DNA from: an uncultured Bacilli bacterium
GTDB taxonomy: Bacteria; Bacillota_I; Bacilli_A; RF39; UBA660
Assembly (NCBI GenBank): GCA_947587565.1
Contig: CANPYA010000014.1
Location: 1-16,904 of the forward strand
Reading direction: 5' to 3'
DNA: 16,904 bases
Shown here: positions 1 through 6,323 of the stretch, piece after piece
Layout of the letters: every line of letters begins with the position of its first letter
Numbering within the stretch: position 1 is the first letter of the stretch
The notes under the pieces: generated by a model
What the model was told of the DNA's origin: nothing
What the model saw: the letters and a program-made list of their open reading frames with translations, nothing else
Database searches by the model: none
Translations under genes and position numbers: made by a program

Positions 1-726
1 GGAGATGGAACAACTAGAAAATTATGTGCAGAAGTAATCGATAGAGCTGGAAATAGTAGTGGAGTAATATGTTCTAACATTTATAATGTAGATGGATCTA
101 AACCAAGTTGTGAAGTAGTAAGAGGAAGTGGAACAACTAATGTGGGACTAAATGTAACTATAAAATGTAATGATGGACTAAGCGGTTGTCCAACACCAAG
201 TACCTCAACAGTTGCTAGCAACCCTGGAATAGTAAAGGAAACTTTTACGCAAACCTATACGGTAAAAGACCGCGCTGGCAATAGTAATAGTTGTAGTATA
301 GAAGTTAATAAACAGCCTCAAAAAAGTACAGTTAGCTGTAAAACCGGAAAAACTTGTGATGCTTCAACATGTACCGGTGGTTATTATTATGCTGCAAGTT
401 GGTGTTCTTGTGCATCAAAGCCTTGTTCATTTAGCTGGTCAGAGAGTGGTTATGGAATTTGTAATCCTGGTACAAAAGAAAATGATACAATGAGAGAATC
501 ATGTTCTTGTCAAACTAGAAATGGTAGGAGTTATTGTACGAGATCAGTTTATTCTTGTACTTGTAATAGATCAAAGTGTGCTTATGAGTGTACTTCTCAT
601 GCTGAAGATGCAAATAAATGTGGCTGTCAAAAATGGTATGATCCTACTAGCTGGTCGAATGTAGATAGTTGTGCAGAAAGTTCCACTAATACTAGTCAAG
701 TTAAATGTCAAACATTATATAGTTAA
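1..726 (+). CDS. Cysteine-rich secreted/surface protein with Ig-like repeats (3' part only)
   Basis: Frame 1 is open from the first base to the TAA at 724-726, giving the last 241 residues of a gene that starts outside the window. The first ~105 residues look like two bacterial Ig-like units, each with the signature DRAGNS (VIDRAGNSS near residue 18, VKDRAGNSN near residue 92), typical of stacked extracellular beta-sandwich modules. The last ~131 residues are a separate domain with 18 cysteines, many as CxC or CxxC-spaced pairs, rich in Ser, Thr, Tyr and Asn; the whole visible piece has 24 Cys. No LPXTG-like motif, membrane segment or charged tail ends the protein, so it is either secreted or held by its unseen N-terminus. 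Cysteine of this density implies disulfides and extracytoplasmic location; the two thioredoxin-fold genes immediately downstream fit this. I recognise no named family for the Cys-rich domain. Function unknown; adhesion is only a guess. Confidence 0.8.
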   Translation, partial: GDGTTRKLCAEVIDRAGNSSGVICSNIYNVDGSKPSCEVVRGSGTTNVGLNVTIKCNDGLSGCPTPSTSTVASNPGIVKETFTQTYTVKDRAGNSNSCSIEVNKQPQKSTVSCKTGKTCDASTCTGGYYYAASWCSCASKPCSFSWSESGYGICNPGTKENDTMRESCSCQTRNGRSYCTRSVYSCTCNRSKCAYECTSHAEDANKCGCQKWYDPTSWSNVDSCAESSTNTSQVKCQTLYS

Positions 727-781
727 AAAAACTAGACTTTTAAGAATTTTTATTAGATAATAATTTATGGGAGATAAAGTA

Positions 782-1432
782 ATGAAAAAAATAGCGATGT
801 TATTAATGCTATTAATGTTACCAATGATGGTAATGGCAAAAGATGAAGAAATAAGTGTGAGTGACTATAAAACAACTGGTTTAGAAGAAACATTAAAATT
901 AGATGGTATTGATATAACTTATGAAAGTTATAAAGAAAATGATAAACAAGTACCAATCTATTTATTCTGGGGTAATGGTTGTGGGGTTTGTAAAAACTTT
1001 TTAACCTTCTTAGATAGTATTACAGATGAGTATGGTAAGTATTTCAAATTAGTAGCCTTTGAAGTATGGTATGATGCTAACAATAGTAATTTAATGAATA
1101 CTGTATCTAATTATTTAGGACAACCTGCTGGTGGTGTTCCATACATAATTATTGGTGATCAAGTTTTTGGTGGTTTCTCTGAAAGTAGTGAAGAAAGTAT
1201 CAAAAAAGCGATTAAAGATTTATATGATAGTAAAGAAAAATATGATGTCTTTGAAGATATGAATAATGTTCCAAAAGAAGTTACCAATACGCATGTTATT
1301 ATTTGGAACTTAGTCTTTACTTTAGTTAGTAGTGCGACTATTGTAACGGTTGCTTGTGTTAATAATCATAATTTAAGAAAAAGAATAGATGTGTTAGAAA
1401 GCAAAATGAAGGGTAGTAAAAAGAATGCATAA
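782..1432 (+). CDS. Membrane-anchored extracytoplasmic thioredoxin-fold protein (CGVC)
   Basis: A thiol-disulfide oxidoreductase-like protein of 216 residues. Residues 1-19 form a signal peptide ending VMA; a thioredoxin fold follows, with YLFWGNGCGVCK around the CGVC redox site (Cys67, Cys70) and the cis-proline loop GGVPY (Pro120). A single hydrophobic helix at about 171-193 and a basic cytoplasmic tail (NLRKR...KMKGSKK) would leave the redox domain outside the cell. I chose ATG 782 over ATG 767 because GGGAGA at 769-774 sits at the right distance before 782 and the signal peptide then starts MKK. The gene follows the Cys-rich surface protein by 55 bases and overlaps the next thioredoxin-like lipoprotein by 8 bases, so the three are probably cotranscribed. 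The family role is to oxidise, reduce or isomerise disulfides; CGVC alone does not tell which. No DsbB, CcdA or other redox partner is visible here. Confidence 0.85.
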   Translation: MKKIAMLLMLLMLPMMVMAKDEEISVSDYKTTGLEETLKLDGIDITYESYKENDKQVPIYLFWGNGCGVCKNFLTFLDSITDEYGKYFKLVAFEVWYDANNSNLMNTVSNYLGQPAGGVPYIIIGDQVFGGFSESSEESIKKAIKDLYDSKEKYDVFEDMNNVPKEVTNTHVIIWNLVFTLVSSATIVTVACVNNHNLRKRIDVLESKMKGSKKNA

Positions 1433-2105
1433 GAAGTTAACAGTATTATTGATTTTAGTTTGTAGTTTATTCTTAGTTACTGGTTGTGATAAAAAAGAAG
1501 AACAATTAGTAAATCCGGATGCGGCAAAATTTAAAGAAGATTATGAAAAATTAAATGGCGAAACAAATACTAATGGTAAAGTAATTCGTTCCATAAAAAT
1601 TAGTGATAAAAACCCATTTGTTTATAAGTCTGCCGAAGAATTAGTGGAAGCAATAAATAATAAAGAATCATTTGTTGTGTATTTTGGTTTCAATAGTTGT
1701 CCTTGGTGTCGGAGTATGTTAGAAACATTTATTAATGTTTTAGATGAAGAAGAAGTTAAAGAAGTCTATTATGTGGATGTTTTAAATATTAGAGATACTT
1801 TAGAAGTTAATAGCAAAGGTAAAGTGGTAACTAAAGTAGAAGGTTCTGAAGGCTATATGGAACTTATCAAATTATTAGATAATGTTTTATCTGATTATTC
1901 TCTAACTGATAGTAAAGGTAAGGAAGTTGAAACTAAGGAAAAAAGAATTTATGCTCCAAATGTTGTAATTGTTAAAGATGGTGTTGCTGTTGGCCTAGAA
2001 AGCGGTCTTAGTGATTTACAAGATGATGGTTACATGGATTTAACTAAAGAAATAAAAGATGATATGTATAACAAATTAAAAACCTTCTTTACAAATAATT
2101 ATTAA
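1425..2105 (+). CDS. Thioredoxin-like lipoprotein (CPWC)
   Basis: A 226-residue lipoprotein: a short basic start, hydrophobic core and lipobox VTGC with lipidated Cys21. After a charged linker, the thioredoxin fold has VVYFGFNSCPWC with redox Cys92 and Cys95, and a probable cis-proline at YAPN (Pro178). It resembles the bacteriocin-transport-accessory/PedC-like group of thioredoxins, which place the motif at the end of a beta strand as SCPWC; that assignment is from motif pattern only. ATG 1425 lies inside the end of the upstream gene (8-base overlap, GGG-rich stretch at 1410-1413 as a weak ribosome site), implying translational coupling. With the upstream CGVC protein it makes a pair of envelope redox proteins next to a cysteine-rich surface protein. 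The transcript ends at the hairpin just downstream (2111-2151). Confidence 0.85.
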   Translation: MHKKLTVLLILVCSLFLVTGCDKKEEQLVNPDAAKFKEDYEKLNGETNTNGKVIRSIKISDKNPFVYKSAEELVEAINNKESFVVYFGFNSCPWCRSMLETFINVLDEEEVKEVYYVDVLNIRDTLEVNSKGKVVTKVEGSEGYMELIKLLDNVLSDYSLTDSKGKEVETKEKRIYAPNVVIVKDGVAVGLESGLSDLQDDGYMDLTKEIKDDMYNKLKTFFTNNY

Positions 2106-2110
2106 AATTT

Positions 2111-2151
2111 AAAAGAATAAAATAAGATAGTCTTGGTTTTATTCTTTTTTT
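2111..2151 (+). terminator. Intrinsic terminator after the thioredoxin pair
   Basis: AAAGAATAAAA (2112-2122) pairs perfectly with TTTTATTCTTT (2137-2147), 11 bp; inside the loop AAGA and TCTT can pair as well. The T-run continues to 2151. It lies directly after the TAA of the lipoprotein gene. Confidence 0.75.
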
Positions 2152-2161
2152 GTTATATAAT
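2133..2161 (+). promoter_or_regulatory. Possible promoter inside the terminator, for the PH-like/rmuC unit
   Basis: A perfect -10 TATAAT lies at 2156-2161, with TTGGTT at 2133-2138 exactly 17 bases upstream (three of six -35 matches). The -35 would fall in the 3' half of the preceding terminator. The predicted start, about 2168, leaves only about nine bases before ATG 2177. The -10 is good; the -35 is weak. Confidence 0.45.
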
Positions 2162-2176
2162 TTAGATGGTGATAAT

Positions 2177-2554
2177 ATGAAGTTTAAAGCAAAGTATGAA
2201 AAGAATAATTTAGTGTTTATGTCTTCCATAATTTTATTATGTTTAGTTGTTTGTGTTTTATTTATCGTTTTAAAAAATTATTTATATAGCATAATATATT
2301 TTATCTTAACTTTAATAATAATTCATACTTATTATTTTGCTAGTTATGAATTAGGTAAAGATAAGTTAATTATTCAAATGGGATTTTTAAAAATTAAATT
2401 TCGTTATGAATTTTTATGGAAAGTCGAAAAGAATAATAAAGGTGTTAAAGTAACTAATAAGAATTTTTCTTTTACTATTTATCCTGATGATCAAACAAAA
2501 TTCATTCGCGAATTAAATAAGAAAATTGATAAAAGTTTAAATGTTAAGAGGTAG
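2177..2554 (+). CDS. Small two-TM protein with bacterial PH-like tail
   Basis: 125 residues. A basic N-terminus is followed by two hydrophobic helices (about 12-32 and 36-54), then a compact beta-rich region: YELGKDKLIIQMGFLKIKF, FTIYPDDQTKFIRELNKKI. The pattern of a strand pair 'Y-L-x-x-D-x-L-I-I-x-x-G', a variable linker, then 'F-x-I-x-P-x-D-x-x-x-F-I-x-x-L' is that of the short bacterial PH domains formerly called DUF1200. Function of these is not established. I preferred ATG 2177 (GGTGAT at 2168-2173) to an upstream TTG at 2150, which lies in the T-run of the terminator. The stop is two bases before the start of the rmuC-family gene, so the two are cotranscribed. Confidence 0.75.
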   Translation: MKFKAKYEKNNLVFMSSIILLCLVVCVLFIVLKNYLYSIIYFILTLIIIHTYYFASYELGKDKLIIQMGFLKIKFRYEFLWKVEKNNKGVKVTNKNFSFTIYPDDQTKFIRELNKKIDKSLNVKR

Positions 2555-2556
2555 TT

Positions 2557-3660
2557 ATGGAGTATATTATTATTGCTTTACTAGGAGTTATTTTAATATT
2601 ACTTTTAATTAATTTATTTAGAAATAATGGCAGTAAAGATATTATTGAAAGAATGGGAAGATTAGATACTTCTTTAACGAAAGATATTGGGGATTTTAAA
2701 CTTACTTTTAGTAAAGATTTACGGGGCGATTTTGATGCTTTAGAATTAAAGATTGAAAATAAATTAACTCAAATAAATGATAAAGTTAATCAAGAATTAA
2801 ATGATAATTTTGAAAAGAGTAATAAAACTTTTATTAATGTTTTAGAAAGATTAAATAAGATAGATGAAGCCCAAAAGAAGATAGATGGATTAAATAGTGA
2901 AATTATATCACTGCAAAGTGTTTTAACGGATAAAAAAACAAGAGGTACTTTTGGGGAAGTAAATTTAGAATATATTTTAAATAATGCCTTTGGTCCTGCA
3001 TCAAGTGGCATATATGATATTCAACATAAAATGAGTAATGGTTATATTGCCGATTGCTTGCTTTTTGCTCCCGCTCCTTTAGGAACCATTGCGATTGATA
3101 GTAAGTTTCCTTTAGAAAATTATCAAAAGATGGTAGATAAGGGGAGAAGTAAAGAAGAAAGATTATTATTTGAAAAGAATTTTGTTTTAGATGTTAAAAA
3201 ACATATTAATGATATTCATGATAAATATATAATTGTCGGTGAAACTAGTGATGAAGCAATTATGTTTTTACCAGCGGAAGCAATTTTTGCAGAGATTAAT
3301 GCTTATCATCCTGAACTTATTAATTATGCTTATTCTAAAAAGGTGTGGATAACAGGTCCCACTACTTTAATTAGTACTTTATCTATAATAAGTATGATTT
3401 TAAAGAATATGGAAAGAGATAAGTATGCTAAAATTATTCATGAAGAATTAGATCGTTTAGGAGTCGAATTTAACCGGTATAAAGAAAGATGGGATAAGTT
3501 ATCCAGAAGTGTTAAAAGTGTTAATCAAAGTATTGATGAATTACATACGACAACCGAAAAGATTTCCAAAAGATTTCAAAGTATTAAAAATGCCGAGATT
3601 GATACATTACAAAAAGATACTTTGCAAATAGAGTATAATGATGATGATAATTTAGAATAA
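2557..3660 (+). CDS. rmuC: RmuC-family DNA recombination protein
   Basis: 367 residues. An N-terminal membrane helix (about 4-21) is followed by a long Lys/Glu/Asn-rich coiled-coil region (about 25-128), then the conserved RmuC core from GTFGE (130-134), through IADCLLFAP (Asp166) to IAIDSKFPLENY (Asp181, Lys183), and a second helical stretch at the C-terminus. The D...D-x-K arrangement agrees with the view that RmuC proteins carry a PD-(D/E)XK nuclease-like fold. In E. coli RmuC limits DNA inversion at short repeats; the exact reaction is not known. The start ATG 2557 has AAGAGGT five bases upstream and follows the PH-like gene by two bases. The N-terminal anchor and coiled coil are normal for the family, so the protein looks intact. 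Family call is secure; the biological role in this organism is not shown. Confidence 0.9.
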   Translation: MEYIIIALLGVILILLLINLFRNNGSKDIIERMGRLDTSLTKDIGDFKLTFSKDLRGDFDALELKIENKLTQINDKVNQELNDNFEKSNKTFINVLERLNKIDEAQKKIDGLNSEIISLQSVLTDKKTRGTFGEVNLEYILNNAFGPASSGIYDIQHKMSNGYIADCLLFAPAPLGTIAIDSKFPLENYQKMVDKGRSKEERLLFEKNFVLDVKKHINDIHDKYIIVGETSDEAIMFLPAEAIFAEINAYHPELINYAYSKKVWITGPTTLISTLSIISMILKNMERDKYAKIIHEELDRLGVEFNRYKERWDKLSRSVKSVNQSIDELHTTTEKISKRFQSIKNAEIDTLQKDTLQIEYNDDDNLE

Positions 3661-3689
3661 AAAAGACTTGAAATTAATCAAGTTTTTTT
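3661..3689 (+). terminator. Intrinsic terminator after rmuC
   Basis: ACTTGA (3666-3671) and TCAAGT (3678-3683) form a perfect 6-bp stem around AATTAA, extended by A-runs against the following T-run (3683-3689). It begins right after the rmuC stop codon. Confidence 0.8.
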
Positions 3690-3762
3690 ATATTTTAAAT
3701 AAATTTAATTTTGTGTAAAATATAAAAAATGTCAAATAAATGGTTGTATTAATTTAATATTC

Positions 3763-3791
3763 TTGATAGAAAATAAAAAAAGTAATATACT
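3763..3791 (+). promoter_or_regulatory. Promoter of the LRR/Ig-like surface protein gene
   Basis: TTGATA (3763-3768), spacer of 17, TATACT (3786-3791): five of six matches to each sigma-A hexamer. The predicted start near 3798 gives a leader of about 22 bases with GAGGTG at 3810-3815. The AT-rich rest of the gap 3690-3819 shows nothing else I can name. Confidence 0.75.
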
Positions 3792-3819
3792 AAGAGTAGA
3801 ATAAGAGTAGAGGTGCTAT

Positions 3820-6303
3820 ATGAAAAGAAAAATAAAAATAACTGCAATATTTTTATTAATCATACTTGTAATTGGAATAACAACATTTAAAGTAATGGGA
3901 GCAGATGATACCCCAGCCAATTCAGCTTTTGATGATTTTAATTTTTATAAGTGTGTAATAGATGCTTACAACGAAAAACATCTAGGTAGTCAAAAGCAAT
4001 ATTCTGATAATTTAAGTGATACAGAATTAGAGAGTATTATTTCATTAGATTGTAGTAAAAATGCTAATACACTAGATGCCGAAAAAATAACATCTGCAAA
4101 AGGATTAGAAAAGATAACCGAATTAAAAACATTACGGTTGCTTCATAATAACCTAAGTGAAATAGATGTAACAAGTAATACCGAATTAACATCTTTGAAT
4201 TTAACAGGTAATAACCTAAGTGAAATAGATTTAAGTACGAATACTAAATTAGAATATTTGAATTTAAGTAATAATAACCTAAGTGAAATAGATGTAAGAG
4301 CCAATACCCAATTAACAAAATTGGATTTAGGTTATAATAACCTAAGTGAAATAGATGTAACAAAAAATACTGAATTAACATCTTTAGATGTCAGTGTTAA
4401 TGACTTAAGTGAAATAGATTTGAGTAAGAATACCCAATTAAGCTTATTGTGGTTGCTTCATAATAACCTAAGTGAAATAGATTTAAGTGCGAATACTAAA
4501 TTAGAATATTTGAATTTAAGTAATAATAACCTAAGTGAAATAGATGTAACAAGTAATACCCAATTAACAACATTGGATTTAATTTATAATAACCTAAGTG
4601 AAATAGATTTAAGTGCAAATACCCAATTAAGCTCATTGTGGTTGTCTTATAATAACCTAAGTGAAATAGATTTAAAAGCAAATACCAAATTAATAGATTT
4701 ACAATTACTTGATAATAATTTGCTATCGTTGAATATTAACGAATTAAATAATTGTTGGTATAATATCTCACCACAGACAAGAAAAATAACTCCAAATAGA
4801 CAAAATAATAAATATACAATAAATTTAAAAGAATATGATAATAAGTTAGATCCAAGTAAAGTAAAATTAGAACAAGAAGGAATAGAATACGATAATAATA
4901 CAGGAATAATATCTTTTATAAAAATGCCAATAGGAGTAGTAATAGAATATACTTACATTACTGGTAAGGAAAAAGATATGAATGTAACAATAACTTTAAC
5001 AAATCTAGAACCTATTTTATCTACATTTTATATAGGTGGACAAAATAATCCAGAATATGCCACTAGTACCACATCAAGTATCTATTTAACTTGGGACGAT
5101 GAAGATGTCGAATATTATTGTATCAGTAAAACAAATAGTAGTACATCATGCGATTGGCAAAGAACATCAGGAAAAACAGTAAGTACAAATTATACATTAG
5201 ATAGTGAAGATGGAACTAAAACATTATATGCATTTATAAAAGATCATGGTGGATTAATAAGTGAAGTATCAAGTGATAGTATAATACTTGATACAACAAA
5301 ACCAACTATAACTGCATTCTACCTTGGGGGAGAAAGTAATCCAGAATATGCTACAAGTACCACAACAAGTATCTATTTAACTTGGAATGATGAAGATGTC
5401 ACCCAATATTGTATTAGTAAAACAAATAGTAGTTCATCATGTGATTGGCAAAGTGCATCAGGAAAAACAGTAAGTACAGAATATATATTAAGTGGAGATT
5501 TAGGTAGTCAAACAAGATATGCATATATAAAAGATAAAGTTGGATTAATAAGTGAATTAAAGGAAGATAGTATTATCTTACAAACAGAAAAACCACTAAT
5601 AAAAGAATTCTATATTGGAGGAAAAGAAAATCCTAAATATACAAAAAGTATTGAAAGTAAAATATATTTAAGACATGAAGAAGAAGATATTGAAGCATAT
5701 TGTATAACAACAATTAATGATAGTAGTAATTGTGAATGGATAAATATGGATGAAAAAGAAATAGAAACAGAAATTACTTTAGATAGTGGAGATGGAGTAA
5801 AAACAAGATATGCTTTTTTAAAAAATAAAGCAGGACTAATAAGTGAAGTATCAAGTGATAATATAATACTAGATACAACAATACCAGAAATAAAAGTATT
5901 TTCTATCGGAGGAATTAGTAATCCTGAGAAAATAGAAAGTAATGAAACAAGTATATATTTAATGTGGGAAGATGATGATGTTGTAAAATATTGTATAAAT
6001 ACAGAAGAAAATAGTGACACTTGTGAATGGATTAATACTAGTATCAAAGAAATAGTTCAAGATTATACATTAGCAAGTGGTGATGGTGAGAAAACATTAT
6101 ATGCTTATATACAAGATGAAGTAGGATATATTTCTAATGTTAAAATTGATAAAGTAGTTGTAAATATTCCGATAGATGAACCATTACCAGAATCACCTCA
6201 AACAGGAGGATATACAATTGGTTTAATTTTAGTTGGAGGAGTAATATTAGTTTTAACTTATAAATATTATATAAGTAAAAAAGATAAATTAAAAAGAATC
6301 TAG
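3820..6303 (+). CDS. LPXTG-type cell-wall surface protein with leucine-rich and Ig-like repeats
   Basis: 827 residues in clear modules. A signal peptide (1-31, basic start, long hydrophobic core, VMGA) is followed by a short cap and nine tandem 21-residue leucine-rich repeats (about 110-298), consensus NNLSEIDLSxNTxLxxLxLxx, closed by a diverged tenth unit. A linker (about 310-398) leads to four Ig-like repeats of about 97 residues starting at 399, 497, 594 and 691; each keeps C-x9-C-[DE]-W (434/444, 531/541, 628/638, 725/735), and most also keep FYIGG, a glycine-rich TRYA or TLYA strand and the hinge DTTxP. The end is a sorting signal: SPQTG (792-796), a hydrophobic helix (about 799-817) and the basic tail SKKDKLKRI. 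SPQTG is a variant of LPXTG like the (S/P)PXTG motif of C. difficile sortase B. Internalin-like architecture suggests binding to a host or neighbour cell; that is inference. It is monocistronic, with its own promoter and terminator. Confidence 0.92.
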   Translation: MKRKIKITAIFLLIILVIGITTFKVMGADDTPANSAFDDFNFYKCVIDAYNEKHLGSQKQYSDNLSDTELESIISLDCSKNANTLDAEKITSAKGLEKITELKTLRLLHNNLSEIDVTSNTELTSLNLTGNNLSEIDLSTNTKLEYLNLSNNNLSEIDVRANTQLTKLDLGYNNLSEIDVTKNTELTSLDVSVNDLSEIDLSKNTQLSLLWLLHNNLSEIDLSANTKLEYLNLSNNNLSEIDVTSNTQLTTLDLIYNNLSEIDLSANTQLSSLWLSYNNLSEIDLKANTKLIDLQLLDNNLLSLNINELNNCWYNISPQTRKITPNRQNNKYTINLKEYDNKLDPSKVKLEQEGIEYDNNTGIISFIKMPIGVVIEYTYITGKEKDMNVTITLTNLEPILSTFYIGGQNNPEYATSTTSSIYLTWDDEDVEYYCISKTNSSTSCDWQRTSGKTVSTNYTLDSEDGTKTLYAFIKDHGGLISEVSSDSIILDTTKPTITAFYLGGESNPEYATSTTTSIYLTWNDEDVTQYCISKTNSSSSCDWQSASGKTVSTEYILSGDLGSQTRYAYIKDKVGLISELKEDSIILQTEKPLIKEFYIGGKENPKYTKSIESKIYLRHEEEDIEAYCITTINDSSNCEWINMDEKEIETEITLDSGDGVKTRYAFLKNKAGLISEVSSDNIILDTTIPEIKVFSIGGISNPEKIESNETSIYLMWEDDDVVKYCINTEENSDTCEWINTSIKEIVQDYTLASGDGEKTLYAYIQDEVGYISNVKIDKVVVNIPIDEPLPESPQTGGYTIGLILVGGVILVLTYKYYISKKDKLKRI
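4147..4735 (+). repeat. Tandem 63-bp coding repeats (leucine-rich repeat array)
   Basis: Units start at 4147, 4210, 4273, 4336, 4399, 4462, 4525, 4588 and 4651, with a diverged tenth at 4714. The core AATAACCTAAGTGAAATAGA is kept in eight of the nine full units; the unit at 4399 is diverged there (N-D in place of N-N). Positions 4210-4297 and 4462-4549, 252 bp apart, differ at a single base (4237/4489). Copy number could vary by recombination or slippage. Confidence 0.9.
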
Positions 6304-6320
6304 GAAAACTAGATTTTTTA
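6291..6320. terminator. Bidirectional intrinsic terminator between the surface protein gene and pyrG
   Basis: AATCTAG (6297-6303) and CTAGATT (6309-6315) form a perfect 7-bp stem around GAAAA. A T-run follows on the plus strand (6314-6319), and the A-run 6291-6295 gives a U-run on the minus strand, so it can serve both convergent genes. The left arm contains the TAG stop codon of the surface protein gene. Confidence 0.75.
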
Positions 6321-6323
6321 ATT

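Noticed and set aside
4496..4681. Minus-strand open frame opposite the leucine-rich repeats
   Set aside because: It is a mirror of the repeats in the other strand, has no ribosome site and a low-complexity protein; the plus-strand gene explains the region.
4147..4735. Regular repeats that could suggest a CRISPR array
   Set aside because: The 63-bp period is exactly 21 codons, the frame is open throughout, and the 'spacers' are themselves similar; it encodes leucine-rich repeats.
5610..6047. Minus-strand open frame of 145 codons inside the surface protein gene
   Set aside because: A by-product of AT-rich repetitive coding sequence, Ser/Ile-rich without domain features, fully inside a well-supported gene.
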